NCBI RefSeq assembly: GCF_001905725.1
Contig: NZ_LIWB01000014.1
Span: forward strand, 62,001 to 126,000
Length of the DNA stretch: 64,000 nucleotides
DNA from: Streptomyces sp. CB02400
GTDB taxonomy: Bacteria > Actinomycetota > Actinomycetes > Streptomycetales > Streptomycetaceae
Reading direction: 5' to 3'
Both the position numbers and the translations under genes were made by a program. Shown here in pieces: positions 41,996-50,710 of the stretch. Position 1 is the first letter of the stretch. The number at the start of each line of letters is the position of its first letter. The notes under the pieces are model-generated. The model did no database searches and was not told the origin of the DNA. It saw only the letters and a program-made list of their open reading frames with translations.

Positions 41996-43096
41996 TCATT
42001 CGGTGACGCCGGCCCGCGCCCGGGTGGATCCGCGCACGCTCAGCGTCGGCAGCAGTTCCGTCCGTCGCACCGGTCCCCCGCCGCCGCGCGGGGTGTCGAG
42101 CCGCCGGAGCAGCAGCTCGGCCGCGGCCCGTCCGACCTCGGCCTTGGGCGGGGCGACGGCCGTCAGCGGCGTGGTCCCGAGCCCGGCCACCACGTCGTCG
42201 TACGCCACGACCGAGCAGTCCCCCGGCACCCGTACGCCGTTGTCCGCGAGCTGCTGTACGAGCATCAGCGCGTCCACGTCCCCGTGCAGCACCGCCGCCG
42301 TGGCCCCCACCTTGCGCAGCAGCGCGGACAGGTCCGCCGTCTCCTGTGCCGTGTACGGCCCGTCCTGGCCGGCCTCCGGGGCGCACAGCGTCCACGCCCA
42401 CTCCTCCACCAGCGGATGCGCGTCGGCGATCCGGGCGCACGCGGACCGCAGGGTGCGCGCGGTGGGGCTGTCGTCGCGGGTGGCGAACACGATCCGCCGG
42501 TGGCCGAGCCCGACCAGGTGCTGCACGGCGAGGTGGACGCCGTAGGCGTGGTCGGAGCAGACCGAGTCCATCGCGTGCAGCGCGCTGCCCGGCCGGGGGC
42601 GCCGCTCCATCAGCACCGCGGGCACGTCCAGCGCGGCGAGCCAGCCGTAGTCGCCCTCCTCGTCGGCCCGGGTGCGCCAGCGCGGGGCGAGCAGCAGGCC
42701 CGTGGCGCCGTCCGCGAGGGCCCGCTCCACCAGCGGCCGTTCGGCGCCGGCCACCTGCGGCGCGATGTGCAGCGCGATCCGCTTGCCGGCCGCCTCCAGC
42801 ACCGAGCGGGCGCCGTGCAGGGACTCGTACAGGTAGGTGTGGCGCTCCGGGACGACGACGGCCACCGCGTCACCGTCCGGCGCCGGTGCCGCCGGCAGGT
42901 CCTGGGCGGCGAGGGCGGAGCGCACGACGCCGTGACCGCGCCGCAGCCGGCCCTCCTGGGCCAGCTCCTCCACGTCCCGCCGCACCGTCACCACCGACAC
43001 CTGGAGTTCGGCGGCGAGGTCGCTCACCCGCGCCGAACCCCGGGACTCGACGGCGGCCAGGATCCGCTGTCTCCTGAGCTCGACCGGCTCCCGCAT
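41996..43096 (-). CDS. Regulator with DeoR-type HTH and LacI/GalR-type sugar sensor
   Basis: A 366-residue hybrid regulator. ATG 43096 follows GGGGAGGGG. Residues 1-60 are a DeoR-type winged helix (RRQRILAAVESRGSARVSDL, VSVVTVRRDVEELAQEGRLRR). Residues about 75-360 form a periplasmic-binding-protein-like sensor as in LacI (VAVVVPERHTYLYESLHGAR, VHLAVQHLVGLGHRRIVFATRDD, VPGDCSVVAYDDVVAG). It lies upstream of the transport operon on the same strand. A shared 10-bp palindromic operator before both transcription units indicates autoregulation and control of the operon, probably as a repressor released by the imported sugar. Confidence 0.9.
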   Translation of the reverse strand: MREPVELRRQRILAAVESRGSARVSDLAAELQVSVVTVRRDVEELAQEGRLRRGHGVVRSALAAQDLPAAPAPDGDAVAVVVPERHTYLYESLHGARSVLEAAGKRIALHIAPQVAGAERPLVERALADGATGLLLAPRWRTRADEEGDYGWLAALDVPAVLMERRPRPGSALHAMDSVCSDHAYGVHLAVQHLVGLGHRRIVFATRDDSPTARTLRSACARIADAHPLVEEWAWTLCAPEAGQDGPYTAQETADLSALLRKVGATAAVLHGDVDALMLVQQLADNGVRVPGDCSVVAYDDVVAGLGTTPLTAVAPPKAEVGRAAAELLLRRLDTPRGGGGPVRRTELLPTLSVRGSTRARAGVTE

Positions 43097-43122
43097 GAGG
43101 CCCCTCCCCGCATCAGGATGTT

Positions 43123-43132
43123 CGTTTGAACG
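43123..43132. promoter_or_regulatory. Operator CGTTTGAACG upstream of the regulator gene
   Basis: Reverse-complement copy of the site before the transport operon. It lies 26 bp upstream of the regulator's ATG, within TTCGTTTGAACGA, an almost perfect palindrome. Confidence 0.6.
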
Positions 43133-43433
43133 ATACGGGCATCATAACGATCGGTCGGGGTCGCGGGACCCGGTCGGACGGAGCCGGCGGCGGAGTCCCG
43201 GGCCGCGCGGCCGGTGATCCGGTGCTCGCGCTCCGTGCGCGGGCCGTCCCCCTGCCCGGAGCGTCACGGCTGCCGCCCCGGCATGGCGACAGCGGCCCGC
43301 CGGATGTCCGGCCCCGGGCTGGCCGGTGGTCGAGCGACCCGGCCGGCCACCGGATTCTCCCGCCTTCCCCGCGGGGACGCCGACCGTCGCGTCCGGGGCG
43401 GGGAGCGGCTGGACGGTGAGGGAGTACGACCGT
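43133..43433. other. 300-bp gap, nothing recognised
   Basis: Between the regulator promoter and the stop of the 43434-44231 gene. Short hairpin-prone GC-rich sequence, no ribosome-site-led frame and no recognised motif. It may hold the terminator of the downstream-transcribed glycosyltransferase pair. Confidence 0.5.
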
Positions 43434-44231
43434 TCAGCCGAGGGCGGTCACCTCGACGGCGAGGTCGTTGTCGACGGTGTAGTAGGGGCGCACCGCGGAC
43501 CCGCCCGCGGTGACCCGCGGGTACACGAACACCGCCTTGCGGTCCGCCACGTCGTCGAGGAGGCGGCCGACCCTGGTGAGCGGCGCGTCGGCGGCGGGGC
43601 GGAGGAAGACGTCCCAGATCCGGCTGTCGGAGGCCACGAGGTCCTCGCAGGCGACGGTGAAGGCGAAGCCGCCGTCCCCTGCCGGCCGTACCGGGACGCC
43701 GTGCAGGGTGTCCTTGGTGCCCCGCAACCGCAGCACCGCCTGAGCCCCTTCGGAGAGTTCGGCTCCGTGCAGCCGGGCGCGGACCGTCATCGTCCCGTCG
43801 GCGATCTCCACGGGGCCCGCCTCCGTGTGGGCGGTGCGCAGCCAGGTCCGTATCGCGAGGAAGCCGTCCTTGGTGGTGTACGGCACCCGGACGGCCACCG
43901 GTGACGGCCACTCGCGCGAGCCGCCGTCGACGAGCGCCCGCAGGTCCCGCGGGCCGGGGCGCAGCCGCTCCCGTCCGGCGTCCGGACCGGGCAGCAGATA
44001 CGTGTCCCAGCGGCCCTCCGCGAGCCGGGGCAGCGCCTCCAGCACGGCGCGGAACTCTCCTTCGTCGCCGTGGGGTTCGAGGTCGAGGGTGCGGGTCGTC
44101 TCCTCGGGCCGGCCCTTCTTGGGGCGCAGCACCAGCAGCAGCCGGGGGTGTGTGGCGGTCGGTGGCCGCAGACGGAAGGTGATCCGGCCGTCGGCGTCGA
44201 CGGAACAGTGGGTGCGCGGGGCCGTGTTCAT
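43434..44231 (-). CDS. Protein of unknown function coupled to a glycosyltransferase
   Basis: A 265-residue cytosolic protein whose ATG overlaps the stop of the GT4 gene (ATGA). It appears to contain two beta-rich halves: ITFRLRPPTATHPRLLLVLRP with RWDTYLLPGPD, and MTVRARLHGAELSEGAQAVLRLRG with SRIWDVFLRP. Each ends with the same 'WD(T/V)(Y/F)L.PG/PA' turn, suggesting an internal duplication. I recognise no named family, but similar proteins sit beside glycosyltransferases in streptomycetes. It may assist the transferase or bind the same glycan (inference). Confidence 0.72.
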   Translation of the reverse strand: MNTAPRTHCSVDADGRITFRLRPPTATHPRLLLVLRPKKGRPEETTRTLDLEPHGDEGEFRAVLEALPRLAEGRWDTYLLPGPDAGRERLRPGPRDLRALVDGGSREWPSPVAVRVPYTTKDGFLAIRTWLRTAHTEAGPVEIADGTMTVRARLHGAELSEGAQAVLRLRGTKDTLHGVPVRPAGDGGFAFTVACEDLVASDSRIWDVFLRPAADAPLTRVGRLLDDVADRKAVFVYPRVTAGGSAVRPYYTVDNDLAVEVTALG

Positions 44232-45493
44232 CGGCGTCCCTTCCGTACGGTGCGCAGCGCGTTCGACGCGGCGGCGCGGGCGAGGTCGCGGGCGGCGTGG
44301 CCCCGGCTGACGAGGGTGTGCTGGATTCCGCCGTGCTCCGGGGTGCCGTGCCGTCCGCCGCTCCGGGCCTCGATCGCGTCCTGGAAGAGGCGCTCGGCGT
44401 GGGCGACGACCGGGCCGGGGGCGAACCGGTGCGCGTTGGCCACGGCCGCCTCGCCCATGCGGCGGCGGCGCTCGTCGTCGCGTACCAGGTCCAGGAGGGC
44501 CGTGGCGAAGGCCGCGCTGTCCCCGACCGGCACCAGCCGGCCGTCCTCGCCGTCCTTGATGATCTCGCCGGGTCCGTAGGGGCAGTCGGTGCTGACGAAG
44601 GGCAGGCCGCAGCGCATCGCCTCGACGAGGGTCATGCCGAACGGCTCGAAGTTCGACGCGGCCACGCCGATCGAGCCCTTGACCCACTCGGCCTCCATGG
44701 GGATCGCCGCGCCCATGAGAAAGACGTTGTTCCACAGGCCGAGGCTCTCGATCAGGGCGCGCAGCCGGTCCTGTTCCTCGCCCTTGCCGTAGATGCGCAG
44801 CTGCCAGTCGGGGTGTTCGGCGGCCACCCGGGCGAACGCCTCGATGATCAGGTCGAACCGCTTGACGGGGACCAGCCGGCCGGCCGCCACCACGACCTTG
44901 GCGGTGCCGTCGGCGGTGGGGAGCGTGGGGTCGGGGACGCTGTTGGGGAGGGCCTCCACCCGCACGCCGGGCAGCCGCATCTTGCGCCGGTAGGAGCCGG
45001 CGTCGGCCTCCGTGACGGTGGTGAGCACGTCGAGCCGGCGGTAGGCGCGGCGCAGCGCGGCGCGCAGCGCGGGCGGATGGTTGTCGAGGGTGAGGTGCTC
45101 CTGGCCGACGCGTACGACGTGCTCCGGGGCCTGGAGGGCGAGGTGCACGTTGAGTCCCGGCCGGGTGCCGATGACGACGTCGGCGTCGATGTCCGCCAGG
45201 CACTCGGCGATCCGCTGGTCCGTCAGTTCGCTGTACTGGTGGTGGCGGTACTCGGCGGTGGGGAACACCTTGGCGGGTCTGCCGTGCAGCGGGTGGTCCT
45301 TCTCCCTCCGCAGATCCACCAGCGCCCGCAGCCGTACTCCGGGGTGCGGAGTGAGATTGGGGTGTTCCCGGTGCCTCAACACCGAGACGATCTCCACCTC
45401 GTGCCGTTCGGCCAGCGCGGCCGCCAGGTTGAACGTGGTGGTGATCGTGCCTCCGATCCCATAGGCGTTGTGGATCAGAAAAGAGATCTTCAT
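44228..45493 (-). CDS. GT4-family glycosyltransferase
   Basis: A 421-residue GT-B fold transferase. The N-terminus MKISFLIHNAYGIGGTITTTFNLAAALAE (in parts) is the glycine-rich acceptor-side loop. The donor-binding half has VVVAAGRLVPVKRFDLIIEAF, LRIYGKGEEQDRLRAL and the EX7E motif ASNFEPFGMTLVEAM with both glutamates. It is a retaining transferase using a nucleotide sugar. It is followed and overlapped by a gene of unknown function. Cell-wall glycopolymer synthesis is a plausible role but nothing in the window fixes the acceptor. Confidence 0.9.
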   Translation of the reverse strand: MKISFLIHNAYGIGGTITTTFNLAAALAERHEVEIVSVLRHREHPNLTPHPGVRLRALVDLRREKDHPLHGRPAKVFPTAEYRHHQYSELTDQRIAECLADIDADVVIGTRPGLNVHLALQAPEHVVRVGQEHLTLDNHPPALRAALRRAYRRLDVLTTVTEADAGSYRRKMRLPGVRVEALPNSVPDPTLPTADGTAKVVVAAGRLVPVKRFDLIIEAFARVAAEHPDWQLRIYGKGEEQDRLRALIESLGLWNNVFLMGAAIPMEAEWVKGSIGVAASNFEPFGMTLVEAMRCGLPFVSTDCPYGPGEIIKDGEDGRLVPVGDSAAFATALLDLVRDDERRRRMGEAAVANAHRFAPGPVVAHAERLFQDAIEARSGGRHGTPEHGGIQHTLVSRGHAARDLARAAASNALRTVRKGRR

Positions 45494-45557
45494 AGCGGCC
45501 TAGACCGCATAAGTCGTTCAGGAGTTGTCCGCTGTTATCAGTTTGTGGCCGCGGTGA

Positions 45558-45959
45558 TCACGGTTGTTGAAGTGCCGGGTCCCGGCGCTGGATCCGCATG
45601 CCGGGGCGGCGGCGGTGGACGGTCAGGTACGTCAGGCCCTCGGGACCGGCGGTGAGGCTCCGGGTGGAGCCGTGCGGGAGCCAGGTCAGGGTGCCCGCGG
45701 GGAGGGGGCGGGGGCCGTCGGGGGCGGTGAGGGTGCCGTGGCCGGCGAGGACCAGCAGGAGGACGTCGAGGTCGGGCTCGCGGTGGGTGCCGACCCCCTG
45801 TCCGGGCGGGATGCGTACGACGTTGGCGTCGAGTTGGCGGCCCGGCTCGGCGAGCCGCCACAGGGCGCCGGCGGCCGCGCCGTCGAGGGCGGCCGTGTCG
45901 CACAGGACCCGCGGGAGCGGAATGTCCTCGCCGGAATCGTCGCTGCTTTCTGAGGTCAT
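45558..45959 (-). CDS. Cupin domain protein
   Basis: A 133-residue single-domain cupin. VRIPPGQGVGTHREPDLDVLLLVLAGHGTL (in parts) is cupin motif 1 with its H-x-E-like ligands, and PLPAGTLTWLPHGSTRSL is motif 2. The start ATG has only a weak ribosome site. It lies 91 bases downstream of the MarR gene on the same strand. The gap contains a 27-bp inverted repeat over a -10-like hexamer, so MarR probably regulates it. Function could be a small dioxygenase, isomerase or sensor. Confidence 0.8.
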   Translation of the reverse strand: MTSESSDDSGEDIPLPRVLCDTAALDGAAAGALWRLAEPGRQLDANVVRIPPGQGVGTHREPDLDVLLLVLAGHGTLTAPDGPRPLPAGTLTWLPHGSTRSLTAGPEGLTYLTVHRRRPGMRIQRRDPALQQP

Positions 45960-46012
45960 GGGGTGTCACCGTCCCGGGTGCGTGGACGCGGCGGCCGTCC
46001 GCGGCCGCCTTT

Positions 46013-46039
46013 CAAATGCGAACCTAGCATGCAGATTTG
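46013..46039. promoter_or_regulatory. Imperfect inverted repeat before the cupin gene
   Basis: CAAATGC (46013-46019) and GCAGATTTG (46031-46039) face each other around a minus-strand TAGGTT that could be the cupin -10. The size and position fit a MarR operator. Confidence 0.35.
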
Positions 46040-46050
46040 GGCGGTGCCGG

Positions 46051-46566
46051 TCACGGTCCGTCGTCCACCGCCCACCCGAGCGGGTACGGCTGCGGTTCGG
46101 TGGCGGGGGGCTCGCCGCCGGCCTCGTTGAACGCGGTGAGGGCGCCGACCAGTGCCGCCCGCTGTCGTGGGGCCAGCCGCTCGACGATCGCGGCGATCTC
46201 GGCGCGGCGCCTCGCGGTGACGTCCTCGACCGTGTGCCGGCCCTCGTCGGTGAGCCGCAGCAGGGTCTCCCGGCGGTTGGCGGGGTTGGTCTGCCGGTCG
46301 GCGAGGCCGGCCGCGATCAGCCGGTCGACCATGCGCATCGCGGTGGACGGGGCGACGTGGAGCAGGTCGGCGAGCGTGACCAGCTTGGTGGCGCCGCGGG
46401 TGGAGAGCACCATCAGCATCCGGAACTGCGGCAGCGTCACCCGGTCCTCGACCGCGGCGAGGGAGCGCGCGGACACCGCCACCAGCAGCCGTGAGGCGGT
46501 CAGCACCGCACGGGTGACCGCCTCGACGTCGTCCCTGGCCCCGCCGGGGGGCTCCTCCCGATGCAT
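46051..46566 (-). CDS. MarR family regulator
   Basis: A 171-residue winged-helix protein. LPQFRMLMVLSTRGATKLVTLADLLHV, APSTAMRMVDRLIAAGLADRQ and NPANRRETLLRLTDEGRHTVEDV are the classic MarR HTH and wing, with the dimerisation helices on either side. It is upstream of the cupin gene, suggesting a small two-gene unit under its own control. The ligand is unknown. Confidence 0.9.
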   Translation of the reverse strand: MHREEPPGGARDDVEAVTRAVLTASRLLVAVSARSLAAVEDRVTLPQFRMLMVLSTRGATKLVTLADLLHVAPSTAMRMVDRLIAAGLADRQTNPANRRETLLRLTDEGRHTVEDVTARRRAEIAAIVERLAPRQRAALVGALTAFNEAGGEPPATEPQPYPLGWAVDDGP

Positions 46567-46600
46567 GTGTCCTTTGTACCTCGCGGTGATCGCCGACCGT

Positions 46601-47698
46601 TCACCCGGTGGGCGCGGACTCCACGTCCTGGTGGCGGTGGTAGCGCAGGAGGAGCATCGCGGCGTCGTCGCCGGGCGGTCCTCCCGTGTGCTGGACCAGG
46701 TCCTCGCGCAGGGCCTCCAGGGCGTGGTGCGCGTCGGGTTCCTTCAGCAGGTGCGTGCGCTCGCCCAGCGGGTAGAAGCGCCCGTCCCGGTCGCGGGCCT
46801 CGGTGACGCCGTCGGTATAGAGCAGCAGTTGCTCGCCCGGGGCGAACGCCACCCGGTAGGGCTCCGGTCCCTCGGCGCCGTGCGCGGACAGGCCCAGCGG
46901 CAGCGCGAACGACGGCGGCTCCGGGAAGTCGGTGCCGCCGTCGCGGCGCAGCAGCATCGGGGCCGGATGGCCGTAGTTGAGGAGGACGACCTCCTGTCCT
47001 GCGCCGATCTCCGCGAGGATCGCGGTGACGAACCGCTCGCCCTCCAGCTCCCGGGCCACGCTGCGCTCCACCCGCTCGCCCAGCTTGACGAGGTCCGGCT
47101 CGTCGTAGGCGGCCTCCCGGAAGGCGCCGAGGACCACGGCGGCCGTCTCCACGGCGGCCAGGCCCTTGCCCTGCACGTCGCCGAGGATGACCCGGACGCC
47201 GTGCGGCGAGGCCACCACCTCGTAGAGGTCACCGCCGATCCGCGCCTCGGCGACGGCGGACGTGTAGGAGACGGCCACCTGCACGGGCCCCGCGGTCAGC
47301 GGCACCGGCCGCAGCAGCACCCGCTGGGCGACCTCGGCGATCGACCGCACGCTGGCCAGTTCCGCCTCCCGGCGCGAGCGCATCACCGCGGCGGCGATAC
47401 CGACGCCGGTGACTCCGGCGACCGACGCCATGGCGGTGTAGCCGCGGCGCGCCGGGAACAGCTCGTTGTACAGGCCCAGCCCGATGCAGAGCAGCAGCGC
47501 CAGTACGCCGATCACCGCCGTGCGGCGCCAGCCGCCGACCAGGCCCGCGAAGGCCGGCCCCAGCGACACCAGGGGGAGCAGCCCGACTCCCGGACCGGCC
47601 ACGACGTCGACGACCGCGATCACCGCCATCACCACGAACGGCATCCAGGACAGCGCGGACAGCGCCCGCCGGCTCGATGGCGGTTTCTCGTCGGTCAT
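46601..47698 (-). CDS. Membrane-anchored PP2C (SpoIIE-like) phosphatase
   Basis: A 365-residue protein; ATG 47698 follows GGAGCAGGA. Residues 15-110 hold three to four hydrophobic helices (MPFVVMAVIAVVDVVAG, GVLALLLCIGLGLY, MASVAGVTGVGIAAAVM). The phosphatase domain (about 130-355) has the motifs RIGGDLYEV, VILGDVQGKGL, LNYGHPAPMLL, LLLYTDGVTEARD and GDDAAMLLL. No PAS or GAF sensor is present, so sensing would rest on the membrane part. Its substrate should be an anti-anti-sigma protein encoded elsewhere. Confidence 0.92.
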   Translation of the reverse strand: MTDEKPPSSRRALSALSWMPFVVMAVIAVVDVVAGPGVGLLPLVSLGPAFAGLVGGWRRTAVIGVLALLLCIGLGLYNELFPARRGYTAMASVAGVTGVGIAAAVMRSRREAELASVRSIAEVAQRVLLRPVPLTAGPVQVAVSYTSAVAEARIGGDLYEVVASPHGVRVILGDVQGKGLAAVETAAVVLGAFREAAYDEPDLVKLGERVERSVARELEGERFVTAILAEIGAGQEVVLLNYGHPAPMLLRRDGGTDFPEPPSFALPLGLSAHGAEGPEPYRVAFAPGEQLLLYTDGVTEARDRDGRFYPLGERTHLLKEPDAHHALEALREDLVQHTGGPPGDDAAMLLLRYHRHQDVESAPTG

Positions 47699-47941
47699 GT
47701 CCTGCTCCAGCGGTGTCGAGGGCACTCGAGAGCCGCCCGATTCCTCCGCAGACGCCCCTCCCCCACCTTTAGCCTATGCAAGGGTCGGCCGCTCCGTGCT
47801 CCCCCGGGCGGACCTTTATCCGATCGAGTCCGCACCCGGGCCGCACCGTCTCAGCCGTATGTTCGGTTCCGCGGGCCGCTGTTCATTCGTTTTTGCGCTG
47901 TGCAATGATCCTGGCGGGATCCTCGAAAGGAATGAACGGAC

Positions 47942-48439
47942 GTGACCGCGCAGAGGCCGGACGACGGCGGAACGCCGGAGGAGCGGGACGGTACGCCGTC
48001 GCTTCCCGAGGAGGTCTGGCAGCGGTTCCTCACCGACAACGAGCACGCCATCCGGGCCACCGCCCCCAGGGAGCCCTCCGCGCTGCAGCGGACGCGGCCG
48101 CACGCCGACGGCGGTGCGGCGCGGGGGGACGCCGGCGTCGAGGCGGTCGGTGATCTGTGGCAGCCGAACGATCCGTGGGAGGGCCCGTCCTGGCGGGAGA
48201 TGGACGGGCGCGCCAGGCTGCGCCGTATCGGCCGCGTGGTGGGCACGGCCGCCGCGATCGCCCTGGCGCTGGGCGCGTGGTCGCAGCTGTCCACCGGTGC
48301 GGGCACACCGGCCGAGGCGCCCGGCGACACCGTTCTGCAGCAGTCGGAGGAGATGCCGGCGGAGCTGCCCACGGCGACGTCCCTGTCGCCGGAACTCACC
48401 TCCCCGGCCCCGTCCGCCCCCGGCGTCCGGACCGGCTGA
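47942..48439 (+). CDS. Single-pass membrane protein of unknown function
   Basis: A 165-residue protein from GTG 47942 behind GAAAGGA. The N-terminal 95 residues are acidic and probably cytosolic (LPEEVWQRFLTDNEHAIRA, LWQPNDPWEGPSWREMDG). One transmembrane helix (RIGRVVGTAAAIALALGAW) follows, then a short Thr/Ser/Pro-rich tail outside. The layout resembles small actinobacterial membrane proteins with no assigned role. Convergent with pgm, separated by a hairpin. Confidence 0.72.
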   Translation: MTAQRPDDGGTPEERDGTPSLPEEVWQRFLTDNEHAIRATAPREPSALQRTRPHADGGAARGDAGVEAVGDLWQPNDPWEGPSWREMDGRARLRRIGRVVGTAAAIALALGAWSQLSTGAGTPAEAPGDTVLQQSEEMPAELPTATSLSPELTSPAPSAPGVRTG

Positions 48440-48490
48440 CGCACCCCGGCCACCGTGGCGGGTGACCGGGGCGTGCCCGTGCGGGGTGCG
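48440..48490. terminator. Hairpin terminator between convergent genes
   Basis: CGCACCCCG (48440-48448) pairs perfectly with CGGGGTGCG (48482-48490), with further GC pairing inside. It fills the gap between the membrane-protein stop and the pgm stop. Confidence 0.65.
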
Positions 48491-48492
48491 GC

Positions 48493-50133
48493 TCAGTCGC
48501 TCAGTGCCGCGAGGACCACGGCCTTGGCCTCCTCCTGCACCCGGCGGAGGTGCTCGGGACCCTGGAACGACTCGGCGTAGATCTTGTACACGTCCTCGGT
48601 GCCGGAGGGGCGGGCGGCGAACCAGGCGCTGTCCGTGGCCACCTTGATGCCCCCGATGGACGCGCCGTTGCCCGGCGCCTCGGTGAGCACCGCGGTGACC
48701 GCCTCCCCGGCCAGGGTGTCCGCGGTGACCTGGGCGGGAGACAGCTTCGCCAGGCGGGCCTTCTCCTCGCGGGTCGCCGGGGCGTCGATCCGCTCGTAGG
48801 CGGGCTCGCCGAAGCGGGAGGTGAGGGCGGCGTAGTGCGCGGAGGGCGTCTTCCCGGTGACGGCCGTGATCTCGGAGGCGAGCAGCGCCAAAATGATGCC
48901 GTCCTTGTCGGTGGTCCACACCGAGCCGTCCCGGCGCAGGAAGGAGGCCCCGGCCGACTCCTCACCGCCGAAGCCGAGGGTGCCGCCGGCCAGTCCGTCC
49001 ACGAACCACTTGAAACCGACGGGCACCTCCACGAGTTCGCGCTTCAGGTCGGCGGCGACCCGGTCGATCATCGCGGAGGACACCAGGGTCTTGCCGACGC
49101 CGGCCGCGGACGGCCACTGCTCGCGGTGCGCGTAGAGGTAGCCGATCGCCGTGGCGAGGTAGTGGTTGGGGTTCATCAGCCCGGCGTCCGGGGTGACGAT
49201 GCCGTGCCGGTCGGCGTCCGCGTCGTTGCCGGTGGCGATGTCGAAGCGGTCGCGCTGCCGGATGAGGGACGCCATCGCGTGCGGCGAGGAGCAGTCCATC
49301 CGGATCTTCCCGTCCCAGTCCAGCGTCATGAACCGCCAGGTCGGGTCGGTGAGCGGGTTGACCACGGTGAGGTCGAGCCGGTGCTGTTCGGCGATCCGGC
49401 CCCAGTACGCGACGGACGCCCCGCCCAGCGGGTCGGCGCCGATCCGTACGCCGGCCGCGCGGATCGCGTCCAGGTCCAGCACGTTCGGCAGGTCCGCGAC
49501 ATAGGTGCCGAGGAAGTCGTAGCGGCCGGTTCCGGGTGCGGCGAGGGCGCGGGCGTACGGGATGCGGCGGACGTCCTCGAGGCCGCCGCGGATGATGTCG
49601 TTGGCCCGGTCCTGGATCCAGCCGGTGGCGTCCGAACCCGCGGGGCCGCCGCTGGGCGGGTTGTACTTGAACCCGCCGTCGGCGGGCGGGTTGTGGGACG
49701 GGGTGACGACGACGCCGTCCGCGAGGCCCGTGGCGCGGCCCCGGTTGTGGGTGAGGATCGCGTGCGAGACCGCCGGGGTCGGGGTGTAGCCGTCGGCGCC
49801 GTCGATGAGCACCGTGACCCCGTTGGCCGCGAACACCTCCAGGGCGGTGACCCGCGCGGGCTCGGACAGCGCGTGGGTGTCGGCGCCGAGGAAGAGCGGC
49901 CCGTCGGTGCCCTGGCCGGCGCGGTACTCGCAGATGGCCTGGCTGGTCGCGGCGATGTGGTCCTCGTTGAACGCGGCCGTCAGGGACGAGCCGCGGTGTC
50001 CCGACGTCCCGAAGGCGACGCGCTGCCCGGGGTCCTCGGGGTCGGGGTGCAGTGCGTAGTACGCCGTGACCAGCCGAGCGACGTCGACGAGATCCTCGGG
50101 GCCGGCCGGGCCGCCCGCTCGCTCGTGCTGCAT
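48493..50133 (-). CDS. pgm: Phosphoglucomutase (alpha-D-glucose phosphate-specific)
   Basis: A 546-residue enzyme, the usual length of bacterial PGM, interconverting glucose-1- and glucose-6-phosphate. ATG 50133 follows GCGGAGGAG. FGTSGHRGSS starts the protein; the phosphoserine loop is VVTPSHNPPADGGFKYNPP; the metal loop is ATGNDADADRHG; the sugar-binding loop is GFGGEESAGASFL; and the phosphate loop RPSGTEDVYKIYAES is at the C-terminus. All catalytic elements are present. It feeds glycogen/trehalose and UDP-glucose synthesis. It is a single gene. Confidence 0.97.
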   Translation of the reverse strand: MQHERAGGPAGPEDLVDVARLVTAYYALHPDPEDPGQRVAFGTSGHRGSSLTAAFNEDHIAATSQAICEYRAGQGTDGPLFLGADTHALSEPARVTALEVFAANGVTVLIDGADGYTPTPAVSHAILTHNRGRATGLADGVVVTPSHNPPADGGFKYNPPSGGPAGSDATGWIQDRANDIIRGGLEDVRRIPYARALAAPGTGRYDFLGTYVADLPNVLDLDAIRAAGVRIGADPLGGASVAYWGRIAEQHRLDLTVVNPLTDPTWRFMTLDWDGKIRMDCSSPHAMASLIRQRDRFDIATGNDADADRHGIVTPDAGLMNPNHYLATAIGYLYAHREQWPSAAGVGKTLVSSAMIDRVAADLKRELVEVPVGFKWFVDGLAGGTLGFGGEESAGASFLRRDGSVWTTDKDGIILALLASEITAVTGKTPSAHYAALTSRFGEPAYERIDAPATREEKARLAKLSPAQVTADTLAGEAVTAVLTEAPGNGASIGGIKVATDSAWFAARPSGTEDVYKIYAESFQGPEHLRRVQEEAKAVVLAALSD

Positions 50134-50248
50134 GTGCCCACTCCTCCGCAGGGGTTGATTCTTCGCTTGCGGAGACATCTTTCCTCTTCGGGGCCGCACC
50201 GCGCGAGTGGGGCCCGGCTCCGCGCCGTCCCGCCCCGCCGCCCCGGTG

Positions 50249-50656
50249 TCAGATCCGGCCGCCGGTCATCCGGGTGAGAGGGCCGTGGGTGTGGCGTTCG
50301 GCGCGCCGGCCCACCGCGTAGGAGGCGGCGGTCAGCGCGGTCAGGCCGGCCGCGGCACCGGCGGCGACGAGCCTGCGGTTGGCTACCACCGTCCAGGCGG
50401 TCTTGGCGCCGGCGGCGACCTGGCCCGAGGTGGCGACGACCGCGCGGCGGCCCGCCTCGACCCCCTTGGCCGCGGTCTGCGCGGCGCCGCTCGCCGCCCG
50501 GGCCGCGCGCTCGGCGCCCGACGCGGCCGTCGACGCCGCGTCACCGGCCTTGCCGGCGGCGGGGGCGGTCGCCTTGTCCGCGGTCTCCCGGGCCTTGGTC
50601 GCGGCGGACCGGGCGGACGTGGTCTTCTGATGCGCGTTCTTGTTCTGTTCACTCAT
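50249..50656 (-). CDS. Ala-rich helical protein with C-terminal membrane segment
   Basis: A 135-residue protein (MSEQNKNAHQ start; ATG 50656). Residues 10-95 are a low-complexity Ala/Lys/Glu helix (SAATKARETADKATAPAAGK, ERAARAASGAAQTAAKG) like phasins or apolipoprotein-type helices. Residues about 100-122 (RLVAAGAAAGLTALTAASYAVG) form a membrane helix, followed by a basic tail. It may coat a membrane or lipid body. No family is assigned. It is separated from the radical SAM operon by 54 bases but on the same strand, downstream of it. Confidence 0.65.
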   Translation of the reverse strand: MSEQNKNAHQKTTSARSAATKARETADKATAPAAGKAGDAASTAASGAERAARAASGAAQTAAKGVEAGRRAVVATSGQVAAGAKTAWTVVANRRLVAAGAAAGLTALTAASYAVGRRAERHTHGPLTRMTGGRI

Positions 50657-50710
50657 GGACACCGACTTGCCGCTGGCTTCCGCGGCAAACACGTCACGTG
50701 GCGCGGGCGG

